From JBBDMC01 sp963826055 (GTDB lineage: Bacteria > Pseudomonadota > Alphaproteobacteria > Rhizobiales > Kaistiaceae): 64,000 nt of DNA. The notes below the pieces were generated by a model. The model saw only the letters and a program-made list of their open reading frames with translations, made no database searches and was not told the origin of the DNA. Positions 1 to 8,366 of this stretch are shown here, piece after piece. The first letter of the stretch is position 1. Each line of letters opens with the position of its first letter. Location of the stretch: NCBI GenBank assembly GCA_963826055.1, contig CAWGVO010000010.1:1-64000 (forward strand), read 5' to 3'. The translations under genes and the position numbers were made by a program.

Positions 1-25
1 GCGAGCCAGGCCGTCGCTCCAATTG

Positions 26-45
26 ACACCGGAAAGCGTCGGTGT
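26..45. other. Short hairpin upstream of dnaJ
   Basis: A six-base-pair perfect stem (ACACCG pairing with CGGTGT, eight-base loop) lies about 25 bases before dnaJ and is followed by a short T run. It could be a weak terminator or mRNA processing point between an upstream gene, probably dnaK outside the window, and dnaJ. Only the stem is seen; any function is a guess. Confidence 0.25.
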
Positions 46-68
46 GCGGCGTTTTCGGGGGCCCATGA

Positions 69-1199
69 ATGGCGAAAGCTGATTTTTACGAAATCCTCGG
101 CGTTTCGCGTGACGTCGACGACAAGGCGCTCAAGGCGGCTTTCCGCAAGCTCGCCATGAAGCACCACCCGGACAAGAATCCGGGCGACCACACCGCCGAG
201 ATCAAGTTCAAGGAAGTCAGCGCCGCCTACGAGTGCCTGAAGGACCCGCAGAAGCGGGCGGCCTACGACCGCTTCGGCCACGCCGCCTTCGAGAACGGCG
301 GCATGAACGGCTTCAACGGCGATTTCGCCGCCTCGATGTCGGACATCTTCGACAACATCTTCGGCGACATGATGGGCGGCGGGGCACGCCGCGCCAGCCG
401 CTCGGGACGCGAGCGCGGCGCCGACCTCCGCTACAACATGGAGATCACCCTCGAAGAGGCGTATGCCGGCAAGACCGCCGAAATCGAGGTGCCGACCAAG
501 GTCACCTGCCAGACCTGCTCGGGCAGCGGCGCCAAGCCGGGCTCCTCGCCCAAGACCTGCACCACCTGCGACGGTCACGGCCGGGTGCGCGCCGCGCAGG
601 GCTTCTTCTCGATCGAGCGCACCTGCCCCACCTGCCAGGGCCGCGGCTCGGTGATCGCCGACCCCTGCCCCGAATGTCACGGCGCCGGCCGCACGACGGA
701 GGAGCGCAAGCTCTCCGTCAACATCCCCGCCGGCATCGAGGACGGCACCCGCATACGGCTGGCCGGCGAGGGCGAAGCGGGCCTCAGGGGCGGCCCCGCC
801 GGCGATCTCTACATCTTCCTGTCGATCAAGCCGCACGAGTTCTTCCAGCGCGACGGCGCCGACATCTTCTGCCGTGTGCCGGTGTCGATCGCGACGGCGG
901 CGCTCGGTGGCGATTTCGAGGTGCCCACCATCGACGGCGGCAAGACGCGGGTGAAGATCCCCGACGGCACCCAGACCGGCAAGCAGTTCCGCCTCAAGAG
1001 CAAGGGCATGCCCGTGCTGCGGACCAGCCGCGTCGGCGACATGTACATCCAGGTCGCGGTGGAGACGCCGCGCAACCTCACTCGCAGGCAGCGCGAGCTG
1101 CTGGAAGAGTTCGAGCGGGAGTCTTCGGACGAGAACAATCCGGATTCGACCGGCTTCTTCGCCCGCGTACGCGATTTCCTCGAGGGCCTGGGTGGGTGA
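69..1199 (+). CDS. dnaJ: Molecular chaperone DnaJ (Hsp40)
   Basis: Co-chaperone that delivers unfolded clients to DnaK and stimulates its ATPase in the cytoplasm. The 376-residue product has the full type I layout: an N-terminal J domain with the HPD triad at about residues 33-35, a Gly/Phe-rich linker around 75-110, a zinc-binding domain with four CxxCxGxG modules (CQTCSGSG, CTTCDGHG, CPTCQGRG, CPECHGAG), then the two beta-rich client-binding domains. Length is normal for the family. dnaK would be expected just upstream but falls outside the window. A lipid methyltransferase gene follows, as in other Rhizobiales. No CIRCE element is visible in the 68 bases before the start. Confidence 0.97.
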   Translation: MAKADFYEILGVSRDVDDKALKAAFRKLAMKHHPDKNPGDHTAEIKFKEVSAAYECLKDPQKRAAYDRFGHAAFENGGMNGFNGDFAASMSDIFDNIFGDMMGGGARRASRSGRERGADLRYNMEITLEEAYAGKTAEIEVPTKVTCQTCSGSGAKPGSSPKTCTTCDGHGRVRAAQGFFSIERTCPTCQGRGSVIADPCPECHGAGRTTEERKLSVNIPAGIEDGTRIRLAGEGEAGLRGGPAGDLYIFLSIKPHEFFQRDGADIFCRVPVSIATAALGGDFEVPTIDGGKTRVKIPDGTQTGKQFRLKSKGMPVLRTSRVGDMYIQVAVETPRNLTRRQRELLEEFERESSDENNPDSTGFFARVRDFLEGLGG

Positions 1200-1230
1200 G
1201 GCCCGCCTGTTTCCGCAAGCATGCGAACAA

Positions 1231-1250
1231 CCTCCCCCTTGAGGGGGAGG
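1231..1250. repeat. Perfect 20-bp palindrome before pmtA
   Basis: CCTCCCCCTT is followed directly by its own reverse complement, a perfect 20-base palindrome between dnaJ and the methyltransferase. Its right arm (GAGGGGGAGG) is the only Shine-Dalgarno-like sequence for the downstream TTG start at 1259, so folding of the RNA would hide that ribosome site. Palindromes of this GGGGGAGG type are common dispersed repeats in alphaproteobacterial genomes. Confidence 0.7.
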
Positions 1251-1258
1251 TCAGATAG

Positions 1259-1834
1259 TTGCCTGACCACCTCCGCTTTCTGCGCAACTGGATCACCAAG
1301 CCGGGGCTGACCGGCGCCGTCAGCCCGTCCGGCAAGGCGCTTGCCGCCGCCATGGCGAACGAGGTGCCGGCCGCGGGCGAATGGCCGGTGCTGGAGCTTG
1401 GACCCGGCACCGGGCCCGTCACCGCGGCGCTGATCGGGCACGGCGTCGCGGCGGAGCGCATTGTCGCCGTCGAGTTCAACCCGGATTTCTGCGCCCTGCT
1501 CGTGCAGCGCTTCACCGGCCTCAACGTGGTCGAGGGCGACGCCTACGACCTTGCCATGAGCCTGCCGCCGGGCCTCGCCGGCCCATACGCGGCGGCGGTC
1601 TCCAGTCTGCCGCTCCTCAACCGGCCGCTTGAGGCGCGCCTCGCCCTGATCGAGGCGGCGCTCGACCGGGTGCTGCCCGGCGGCAAACTCATCCAGTTCT
1701 CCTACGGCCTCGGGCCGCCGGTGAAGGCGGTGCCGGGACGGTTCACCGTCCGCCAGGCGGCGTTCGTGCTCAACAACCTGCCGCCGGCGCGGGTATGGGT
1801 GTACCGTCGGGCCGGAGCGAAGGGAGCGCCATGA
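1259..1834 (+). CDS. pmtA: PmtA-type phospholipid N-methyltransferase
   Basis: A 191-residue SAM-dependent methyltransferase resembling the phosphatidylethanolamine N-methyltransferases that make phosphatidylcholine in Rhizobiales. Residues 7-20 carry the FLRNWITKPGLTGAV-like start typical of the family, and the SAM motif ELGPGTG is at about 46-52. No membrane segment is seen, in line with the soluble bacterial Pmt enzymes. Related proteins include rRNA adenine dimethyltransferase-like enzymes, so the substrate is inferred from family and from its place after dnaJ. The TTG start follows a GGGGGAGG ribosome site that is part of a palindrome. The 3' end overlaps the next gene by four bases (ATGA), implying translational coupling. 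Confidence 0.8.
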   Translation: MPDHLRFLRNWITKPGLTGAVSPSGKALAAAMANEVPAAGEWPVLELGPGTGPVTAALIGHGVAAERIVAVEFNPDFCALLVQRFTGLNVVEGDAYDLAMSLPPGLAGPYAAAVSSLPLLNRPLEARLALIEAALDRVLPGGKLIQFSYGLGPPVKAVPGRFTVRQAAFVLNNLPPARVWVYRRAGAKGAP

Positions 1835-2403
1835 CGCCGAAAATTCTGGTCTTCGCCGGGTCGACCCGCGCCGGGGCGTTGTCGGCGAAGCTCGCGGCGG
1901 TGGCGGCACGGGAGCTCGCGGTCGCCGGCGCCGATGTCAGCCACATCTCGCTCGACGACTACACGCTGCCGATCTACGACGGCGACCACGAGGAAGCCAA
2001 GGGCGTGCCGGAGAACGCCACTAGGCTCGCCCGGATGATCGCGGCGCACCAGGGCGTCTTCATCGCCACGCCCGAGTACAATCATTCGCTGCCTCCGCTG
2101 CTCAAGAACACGCTCGACTGGGTGAGCCGCGTGCGCCACACCGGCACCATCCCCTATCGCTACAAAGTCTATGGCATCGGCAGCACCTCGGACGGGTTCA
2201 TCGGCGGGGCGCGCGCGCTGATCGAGCTAAGGAAGGTGCTGGCGACGTCGGTGCGCGGCATCGTGGTGCCGGACAAGATCGAGGTGTCGCGGGCGCAGAT
2301 GGCGTTCGACGAATCGGGTGAGTTCATCGACGAGGGGCCGGCGGCGCTGCTGAAGGCGCTGACGCGCCGGCTCGTCGACCTTGCCCAGCGCCTGGCGGAC
2401 TAG
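1831..2403 (+). CDS. NADPH-dependent FMN reductase family protein
   Basis: A flavodoxin-fold oxidoreductase of 190 residues. The N-terminal GSTRAGALS loop binds the FMN phosphate and the PEYNHSLPP segment is the signature of the NADPH-dependent FMN reductase/chromate reductase group (ChrR, YieF). It would transfer two electrons from NAD(P)H to flavin, quinones or metal oxyanions in the cytoplasm; the physiological acceptor cannot be told from sequence. It starts inside the stop codon of the methyltransferase gene, so the two are probably co-translated, although no functional link is obvious. The EamA transporter gene follows after six bases. Confidence 0.87.
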   Translation: MTPKILVFAGSTRAGALSAKLAAVAARELAVAGADVSHISLDDYTLPIYDGDHEEAKGVPENATRLARMIAAHQGVFIATPEYNHSLPPLLKNTLDWVSRVRHTGTIPYRYKVYGIGSTSDGFIGGARALIELRKVLATSVRGIVVPDKIEVSRAQMAFDESGEFIDEGPAALLKALTRRLVDLAQRLAD

Positions 2404-2409
2404 AACCGG

Positions 2410-3240
2410 GTGAGCGCGGCCGTCTTTGCGGTCGTTCTGTTCGCCGCCCTCCTGCACGCGGGCTGGAACGCGGTGGTCAAGCTCGCACCCGACAAGGGGC
2501 TGACCGCGACACTCGTTTTTGTCGCGGGCGGGCTTGTGTCGGCGCCGATCCTGCCGTTTCTCCACCAGCCCGCGGCCGCGGCATGGCCATTCCTGGCCGT
2601 GTCGATCCTCCTGCACTTCGCCTATCTCGGATTTGTCGCCGGCGCCTACCGCGCGGCCGACATGAGCGAGGCCTACCCGCTCATGCGCGGCACCGCGCCG
2701 CTGATCGTCGCGCTCGCCGGGGTGACGATCCTCGGCGAGCACCTGTCGGCGACCGCGTGGGGCGGTGTCGTCCTGGTGTCCGGCGGCGTCATCGCCATGG
2801 CGCTCATGGCGCGCAAGGGCAACCGACGCGGCGTGGCGATCGCTCTCGCCAACGCGGTGGTCATCGCCGGCTACACGATCACGGACGGCAGCGGCGCGCG
2901 CGCCTCCGGCGCGCCGGTGGCATACACGATGTGGCTCATCATGCTGACCGCGATCCCGGTGGCCGGCTGGATGCTGCGGCGGCGCCGGGACTTCGCGAGC
3001 TACGCGCTGGCGCACGCGCCGGTCGCGCTGGCCGCCGGTGCCGGCTCCGTTACCGCCTACGCCCTGTCGCTGTGGGCGATGACGGTCGCGCCCGTCGCCG
3101 TCGTGGCGGCGCTCCGCGAGACGTCGATCGTCTTTGCGATGGGCATCGCGGCCCTGGCGCTGAAGGAAAAGATCGGTTCCTCGCGGATCGTTGCAGCAGC
3201 ATTGATCGCGGCCGGGGCGGCGGCCCTTCGGCTGGCGTGA
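2410..3240 (+). CDS. EamA/DMT family transporter
   Basis: A 276-residue integral membrane protein with about ten hydrophobic helices arranged as two homologous five-helix halves, the layout of drug/metabolite transporters of the EamA type. The first half ends near residue 140 and the second half begins after a short basic stretch (RKGNRR). Family members export amino acids, nucleosides or toxic metabolites by proton exchange, and the substrate here is unknown. The GTG start sits six bases after the flavin reductase stop with no strong ribosome site, suggesting it relies on coupling to the upstream gene. pyrF follows after 36 bases. Confidence 0.87.
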   Translation: MSAAVFAVVLFAALLHAGWNAVVKLAPDKGLTATLVFVAGGLVSAPILPFLHQPAAAAWPFLAVSILLHFAYLGFVAGAYRAADMSEAYPLMRGTAPLIVALAGVTILGEHLSATAWGGVVLVSGGVIAMALMARKGNRRGVAIALANAVVIAGYTITDGSGARASGAPVAYTMWLIMLTAIPVAGWMLRRRRDFASYALAHAPVALAAGAGSVTAYALSLWAMTVAPVAVVAALRETSIVFAMGIAALALKEKIGSSRIVAAALIAAGAAALRLA

Positions 3241-3276
3241 CTTGACGGGCGGCGCACCAATCCGCGACAAGGCGCC

Positions 3277-4011
3277 ATGACCCATCTGCCAGCCCGCGAC
3301 CGGCTGATCGTCGCACTCGATCTTCCCGATGTCGCGGAGGCCGCCGCGATGGTCGCGCGCCTCGGCGACGCGGTCTCCTTCTACAAGGTCGGGCTGCAGC
3401 TCACCTTCGCCGACGGCGGCATCGCCTTCGCCGAGCGGCTCGCCGCGAGCGGCAAAAAGGTGTTCCTCGACGTCAAGCTGCTGGACATCGACAACACCGT
3501 CGCCGGCGCCATCTCGAGCATCGCCCGGATGGGGATGACCTTCGTCACCGTGCACGCCTACCCCAAGGCGATGCGGGCGGCGGTCGGGGCCCGGGGCGAT
3601 TCGTCGCTGCGCCTGCTTGGCGTCACCGTGCTCACCTCGATGAGCGACCACGACCTCACCGATGCCGGCTACGACCGCTCGGCGGCCGAACTGGTCGTAC
3701 AGCGCGCGGCGGACGCCCGCGCCGCCGGCATGGACGGCGTGGTGGCGTCGCCGGCGGAAGCGGCGGCGGTGCGCGCGGCGGTCGGACCCGACGTTGCGAT
3801 CGTCACGCCCGGCATCCGCCCGGCGGGCGCGTCGGCCGACGACCAGATGCGCGCCGCGGCACCCGCGGCGGCGATCAGGGCCGGTGCCGACTACCTGGTG
3901 GTCGGCCGGCCGATCACCAGAGCCACCGATCCCTCGGCCGCGGTCGAAGCGATCGTCGGCGAGATTGAACAGGCGGCGACAGCGATCGCGAAGGCGAGTG
4001 GGGGAGGATGA
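3277..4011 (+). CDS. pyrF: Orotidine 5'-phosphate decarboxylase
   Basis: Last step of de novo UMP synthesis: decarboxylation of orotidine monophosphate to UMP. The 244-residue TIM barrel begins with the family's IVALDLPD strand. The catalytic D-x-K-x-x-D array is intact (D65, K67, D70 in FLDVKLLDIDNTV), and the phosphate-binding end (TPGIRP, VVGRPIT) is present. Length is typical of the bacterial group I enzyme. It overlaps the DUF1330 gene by four bases (ATGA). Confidence 0.97.
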   Translation: MTHLPARDRLIVALDLPDVAEAAAMVARLGDAVSFYKVGLQLTFADGGIAFAERLAASGKKVFLDVKLLDIDNTVAGAISSIARMGMTFVTVHAYPKAMRAAVGARGDSSLRLLGVTVLTSMSDHDLTDAGYDRSAAELVVQRAADARAAGMDGVVASPAEAAAVRAAVGPDVAIVTPGIRPAGASADDQMRAAAPAAAIRAGADYLVVGRPITRATDPSAAVEAIVGEIEQAATAIAKASGGG

Positions 4012-4313
4012 TGAGCAAGGGCTACTGGGTCGCGCGCGTGGACGTGACCGAACCCGGCCGGTACGCCACCTACATGGCGGAGAACGGCGAGGCGTTCAGG
4101 AAATACGGGGCGCGGTTCCTGGTGCGCGGCGGCTCGTTCGAGGCGCCGGAAGGGCGCTCACGCCCGCGTAACGTGATCATCGAGTTCCCGAGCTACCAGG
4201 CGGCCGTCGACTGCTACCGGTCGCCCGAATATCAGCGCGCCAAGGCACACCGCGAGGGCGCGGCCGAGTTCGATATCATCGTCATCGAAGGCTACGACGG
4301 ACCGCAGCCATAG
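4008..4313 (+). CDS. DUF1330 domain protein
   Basis: A 101-residue cytoplasmic protein with a single ferredoxin-like alpha/beta domain of the DUF1330 family. The typical pattern is seen: YWVARVDVTEP near the start, a central FLVRGG strand, and the YRSPEYQRAK helix. The function of the family is not known; dimeric alpha/beta-barrel folds of this kind often bind small ligands. The start overlaps the pyrF stop; a second ATG directly after it (4011) is an equally possible start. The pyrF-DUF1330-dapB order recurs in Rhizobiales, but no metabolic role follows from that. Confidence 0.85.
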   Translation: MMSKGYWVARVDVTEPGRYATYMAENGEAFRKYGARFLVRGGSFEAPEGRSRPRNVIIEFPSYQAAVDCYRSPEYQRAKAHREGAAEFDIIVIEGYDGPQP

Positions 4314-4374
4314 ACGGCGGTCGCCTCGCTCCCGCCGGCTTGCTATAGACACGGGCGGCAGGCGGAGGCGCGCA

Positions 4375-5190
4375 ATGAGCGACATGAAGCTGGTGGTGGT
4401 CGGCGCCGCGGGGCGGATGGGGCGGACGCTCATCCGCATCATCGCCGAGACCGAAGGGGTGAGCCTCGCCGGCGCCATCGAGCGGGCCGGCGCGCCGGAA
4501 ATCGGCGCCGACGCGGGCGCCCTTGCCGGAGTCGGTGAGGCCGGCGTCGCGATCTCCACCGACCCGCTGCCGGTCTTCGCCGAAGCCGACGGCGTGCTCG
4601 ATTTCACCGTGCCCGCCGCGACCCTCGCCTTCGCCGAGCTTGCCGCGCAGGCGCGCATCGTCCACGTCATCGGCACCACCGGGCTCGGCGCCGGCGACGA
4701 CGAGAAGATCAGGGCAGCGGCGCGTCACGCGGTCATCGTGCGCTCGGGCAACATGAGCCTCGGCGTCAACCTGCTTGCCGCGCTGGTGCGTCAGGCGGCG
4801 AAGGCGCTCGACGCCGACTTCGACATCGAGATCCTGGAGATGCACCACCGGCACAAGGTGGACGCGCCGTCGGGCACGGCGCTGATGCTCGGCGCCGCCG
4901 CCGCGGCGGGGCGCGGCATCGACCTCGACCAGCACTCGGTGCGCACGCGCGACGGCCACACCGGCGCGCGCAAGCGCGGCGACATCGGCTTCGCCACGCT
5001 CAGGGGTGGCTCGGTCACCGGCGAGCATTCGGTGATCTTCGCCGGCGAGGGCGAACTCATCACGCTCGGTCACAGCGCCTTCGACCGGGCGATCTTCGCG
5101 CGCGGCGCGGTGAAGGCGGCGCTGTGGGGGCGCGACAAGAAGCCGGGGCTCTACTCGATGGCGGACGTGCTGGGGCTCGGCGAAACGTAA
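4375..5190 (+). CDS. dapB: 4-hydroxy-tetrahydrodipicolinate reductase
   Basis: NAD(P)H-dependent reduction in the diaminopimelate/lysine pathway, feeding peptidoglycan and lysine synthesis. The 271-residue product has the nucleotide-binding GAAGRMGR loop at about residues 10-17 and the catalytic HHRHKVDAPSGTA segment near residue 160 that holds the proton-donating histidines and lysine. Length fits the family. gpmA lies two genes downstream on the same strand, a dapB-gpmA proximity common in Rhizobiales. The 61-base gap before the gene may contain its own promoter, but none is convincing. Confidence 0.97.
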   Translation: MSDMKLVVVGAAGRMGRTLIRIIAETEGVSLAGAIERAGAPEIGADAGALAGVGEAGVAISTDPLPVFAEADGVLDFTVPAATLAFAELAAQARIVHVIGTTGLGAGDDEKIRAAARHAVIVRSGNMSLGVNLLAALVRQAAKALDADFDIEILEMHHRHKVDAPSGTALMLGAAAAAGRGIDLDQHSVRTRDGHTGARKRGDIGFATLRGGSVTGEHSVIFAGEGELITLGHSAFDRAIFARGAVKAALWGRDKKPGLYSMADVLGLGET

Positions 5191-5226
5191 GACCGGAACG
5201 CAGACCTCTATCCGCGAGGTGTCACC

Positions 5227-5812
5227 ATGTCTCGCCGAACGATCGCCTTCTGGCTCCTGTTCGCCGTCACGCTCTGCATCTATGTCGTCATCGTCGGCTG
5301 GTCGATCCCGCGGATCGCCGCCGAGGCGGACGGGCTCACGCCCTTCGACATGCGCCCGCTCGGCTACACGTTCGAGGAGGCGAAAGCGTTCCTGGCCGCG
5401 CTGACGACGCGGGGCCGCGAGATGTACCTCGGGCCCCAGCAGCATCTCGACCTGCTCTACCCGGCGCTCCTCAGCGCCACGCTGTTCTTCGCCATCTGCC
5501 TGCTGGTGCCGAAGCGATGGGGCGCCTGGCGGTGGCTGCTGGCGGCGACCGCCATCCCTTCGGCGGCCTTCGACTATCTGGAAAACCACGCGGTCGCGGC
5601 CATGCTGCGGGCCGGCGCCGACGGCGATCACCCCGGCCGCGGTCGCGGCGGCCAGTCGCTGGACGGTGCTCAAGAGCGCGACGAGCACCATCGCCATGGT
5701 CATTCTCACCGCCTTCCTGATAGGGTGGGCCGCCAACCGAACGACCGTCGTGATCCGGGCGCGCCGCCTCGCCCGACACCCGCATCACCCCGACACCCAT
5801 GCGAGAACCTAG
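5227..5812 (+). pseudogene. Four-helix membrane protein, frame broken
   Basis: Reading from ATG 5227 gives a membrane protein with hydrophobic helices near residues 7-27, 80-97 and 102-122. The sense-making frame then changes near position 5622: continuing one base later restores a fourth helix (TIAMVILTAFLIGWAA), a basic tail and a TAG at 5810-5812, one base before gpmA. A single extra base around 5620-5624 (GACGGCGATC) explains the break. Unbroken, the protein would be about 194 residues with four helices. I do not recognise its family. Either a sequencing insertion or a real inactivating frameshift is possible. Confidence 0.6.
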
Positions 5813-6433
5813 ATGACCGACCGCCTGCTCGTGCTCGTCCGCCACGGACAAAGTGCGTGGAACCTCAAGAACCTGTTCACGGGCTGGCGCGACGTCGACC
5901 TGACGCCCCAGGGCATGGACGAGGCACACGCTGCCGGCAAGGCGCTCAAGGCCAAGGGCTTCACGTTCGGCACCTGCTTCACCTCGACGCTCATCCGCGC
6001 CTCCCACACCCTCGACATCATGCTTTTCGAGCTGGGCCAGAAGGGCCTGCCGATCATCAAGGACCAGGCGCTCAACGAGCGCGACTACGGCGACCTCGTC
6101 GGCCTCAACAAGGACGACGCGCGGGCGAAGTGGGGGGAGGAACAGGTGCACATCTGGCGCCGCTCCTATGCGACGGCACCGCCCGGCGGCGAGTCGCTGC
6201 GCGACACCGGCGCGCGGGTATGGCCCTACTATCTCAACAAGATCCAGCCGCACGTGCTCCGCGGCGAGAAGGTGCTGATCTCGGCGCACGGCAATTCGCT
6301 GCGCGCCCTGATCATGGCGCTCGACGGGCTGACGCCGGACGAGGTGGTGAAGCTGGAGCTCGCGACGGGCGTGCCGGTGATCTACCACCTCAACGAGGAT
6401 TCGACGGTCAGGAAGAAGGAGGTCCTGGAGTAG
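5813..6433 (+). CDS. gpmA: 2,3-bisphosphoglycerate-dependent phosphoglycerate mutase
   Basis: Interconverts 3- and 2-phosphoglycerate in glycolysis and gluconeogenesis. The 206-residue histidine phosphatase fold has the phospho-acceptor motif LVRHGQSAWN at about residues 5-14, the substrate loop LNERDYGDLVGLNK near 84-97 and the second catalytic histidine in SAHGNSLRAL near 160. At 206 residues it is the short form usual in alphaproteobacteria, lacking the C-terminal tail of the E. coli enzyme. The start follows the stop of the broken membrane gene directly. A hairpin terminator follows the stop. Confidence 0.96.
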   Translation: MTDRLLVLVRHGQSAWNLKNLFTGWRDVDLTPQGMDEAHAAGKALKAKGFTFGTCFTSTLIRASHTLDIMLFELGQKGLPIIKDQALNERDYGDLVGLNKDDARAKWGEEQVHIWRRSYATAPPGGESLRDTGARVWPYYLNKIQPHVLRGEKVLISAHGNSLRALIMALDGLTPDEVVKLELATGVPVIYHLNEDSTVRKKEVLE

Positions 6434-6440
6434 CTACTCT

Positions 6441-6460
6441 GAATAGCTTTTTGGCTATTC
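6441..6460. terminator. Bidirectional hairpin between gpmA and ada
   Basis: A perfect seven-base-pair stem (GAATAGC with GCTATTC) and a TTTTTG loop sits in the 30-base gap between the convergent gpmA and ada genes. The position and symmetry suit a terminator serving both strands, though the tail is only moderately T-rich and the stem is A/T-heavy. Confidence 0.5.
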
Positions 6461-6463
6461 GAT

Positions 6464-7355
6464 TTAACTTCCCTGCGCCGCCACGCCCGCCTCCCAGCCC
6501 AGAATCGCCCGCTTGCGGGTCAGACCCCAGTGGTAGCCGGTCAGGCTGCCCCCCTTGCCGAGCACACGGTGGCAGGGGACCACGAACGAGATCGGGTTCT
6601 TGCCCACCGCGGCGCCGACGGCGCGGGCGGCCTTCGGGTTGCCGATGTGCGCGGCGATGTCTGAATAGGTGGTGGCGCGGCCGAGCGGCAGGCGCAGCAG
6701 CGTCTCCCAGACCCTCAGTTCGAAGTCCGAGCCGATCATGACGATGCGGAGCGGCCGGTCCGGCCGCCACGCGGCGGGGTCGAACACCCGCCGCGCATAC
6801 GGCGCGGTCACACTCTGCATCCTCGACATATGTCGCGCGCGGCCAGCGCGCCTTCATGTCGGCGAGGGTTGCCGCCTCCCGGCCGGGATCGGCGAAGGCG
6901 AGGCCGGCGAGGCCGTGGTCGGTGGCAATCACCAAGGCGGCGCCGAACGGCGAGGGATGGAAGCCCCAGCGCATGACGATCCCCTCCCCGCGCGCCTTGT
7001 AGGCGCCGGGCGTCATGGCGTGATGGGCGACGAAGAGGTCGTGCAGGCGGCCGGGGCCGGAGAGGCCGCTCTCGTAGCTCGCGTCAAGCACCGAGGCGGA
7101 CTGGTCGAGCAGGGCGCGGGCGTGGTCGAGGGTCAGGGCCTGAAGGAAGCCCTTGGGCGTCAGCCCCGCCCAGCGGGTGAACAGTCGCTGCAGCGACAGC
7201 GGCTTCATGCCGACGTGGGCGGCGATCCGCTCCAGCGAGGGCTGTTCGCGCCAGCGCTCCGAGATGAACGCGATGGCGCGGCGGACGACCTCGTAGTCGG
7301 AAACGGGCGTCGCGTTCGCGCGCGGACGGTCGGCGGCGGTCATCGCCAGTTCCAT
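6464..7355 (-). pseudogene. ada: Ada-type regulator/O6-methylguanine methyltransferase, frameshifted
   Basis: Adaptive-response protein that senses alkylated DNA and repairs O6-methylguanine. The 5' part (from ATG 7355, preceded by GGAGG) encodes an AraC-type helix-turn-helix domain and the start of the methyltransferase domain. The rest of the methyltransferase domain, including the active-site PCHRV motif, is one frame away, downstream of about position 6813. Removing one base there joins YVEDAE to VTAPYARRVF and yields a protein of about 296 residues without the N-terminal zinc domain of E. coli Ada. As written, the product would stop before the active cysteine. Either a base-calling insertion or a real null allele is possible. 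Confidence 0.75.
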
Positions 7356-7433
7356 GATCGGAGCCTCCACAGCATCATCGGCGACGATCTAGGCCGCCGC
7401 TGGTACCGGCGCCACCCGATTCTTGCGCGGGCT

Positions 7434-7940
7434 TCAGCCGGCCGGGCCGGCTCGCGCCGCGGCAAGGGCGGCGGCGAGCCTCACGGCCAGCGTCTCGCGC
7501 TCGTCGGGGCCGAGGAAGGCGCCGATGGCGAAGCGTTTGCCGTGGGAGGCGAGGCTGACGCCGGTAACGCCCATGCCCGGCCGGCGCTCGATCTCGAGGC
7601 GCGCCCAGTAGGGGTTGAGCTCGATCACCGAGGTCTCGCCGTCGGCGGCGATGCGGCGCACGGTGAGCGACTCGCGGGTGAGACTGATCTCCTCGGCGGC
7701 GCGCGCGTCGCGATAGTTGAGCCGGAAGGCGACGTAGACGAGGGCAACGTCGAGACCCATGAAGCCGATCACCGGCCACGCCCCGGCGAGCCAGAAGATC
7801 AGCCCGGTGACAAACGAAAGGCAGCAGAGCGCCGCCATCAGCGCCACGAAGCCGCGCGGGCCGAGCGAACGGTAGGGGCGCAGAACCACCCTGAAAACGG
7901 GCTGACCGGCGGCTGGCGGAGGCGGATTGGCAGGAACCAT
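7434..7940 (-). CDS. DUF2244 family membrane protein
   Basis: A 168-residue protein with two close hydrophobic helices at about residues 31-51 and 55-70 (GFVALMAALCC..., VIGFMGLDVALVYVAF) followed by a cytoplasmic beta-rich domain with the RESLTVRRI and NPYWARLE segments of DUF2244. It is an inner-membrane protein of unknown function that is widespread in alphaproteobacteria and usually sits near nth, as here. It is transcribed divergently from the small membrane gene and nth. Confidence 0.85.
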   Translation of the reverse strand: MVPANPPPPAAGQPVFRVVLRPYRSLGPRGFVALMAALCCLSFVTGLIFWLAGAWPVIGFMGLDVALVYVAFRLNYRDARAAEEISLTRESLTVRRIAADGETSVIELNPYWARLEIERRPGMGVTGVSLASHGKRFAIGAFLGPDERETLAVRLAAALAAARAGPAG

Positions 7941-8024
7941 CGCGGATGCTTATAGAATGGCGGCAGGAGACGTCCGGCATATATGGCACCCACGGCCGGA
8001 AGCTTCCAGTGCGGGGGCGGGCGG

Positions 8025-8366
8025 ATGAGCGATCGGGAAGCGCCGCGGCGGGACATCGAGGCGGTCTTTCGCAACGGCAGCGTGACGGTGGTCGGCGTCC
8101 TCGCCGGCTTCTCGCTGACCTTCCTGACCGCGTGGGCGGCGAACCCGCTGCCATGGCAGTTGCACGACCTTTTCGGCATCGTGCCGCTGGCTGTCGGCAT
8201 CGTGTTCCAGCTTATCTCGCTTGCGGCCCTTCTCCGTCCCGACTCGCTGATCCGCGACCGCTATGACCGCGCCATCCGCATCTTCCTGATCGGACTGGTG
8301 CTGGTCAGCATCGGTGTCGCCGCCGCGATCGTCGCCGATGCGGTCACGATCGCCGAGCGTCGATGA
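8025..8366 (+). CDS. Small membrane protein upstream of nth
   Basis: A 113-residue protein with about three hydrophobic helices: residues 23-41 (VTVVGVLAGFSLTFLTAW), 49-69, and 86-106 (FLIGLVLVSIGVAAAIVA). The start at 8025 is preferred because a G-rich ribosome site (GGGGGCGGGCGG) precedes it; an upstream in-frame ATG at 7983 lacks one. I do not recognise the family. It overlaps nth by four bases (ATGA), so both are likely made from one message, but no role in repair is implied by its sequence. Confidence 0.65.
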   Translation: MSDREAPRRDIEAVFRNGSVTVVGVLAGFSLTFLTAWAANPLPWQLHDLFGIVPLAVGIVFQLISLAALLRPDSLIRDRYDRAIRIFLIGLVLVSIGVAAAIVADAVTIAERR

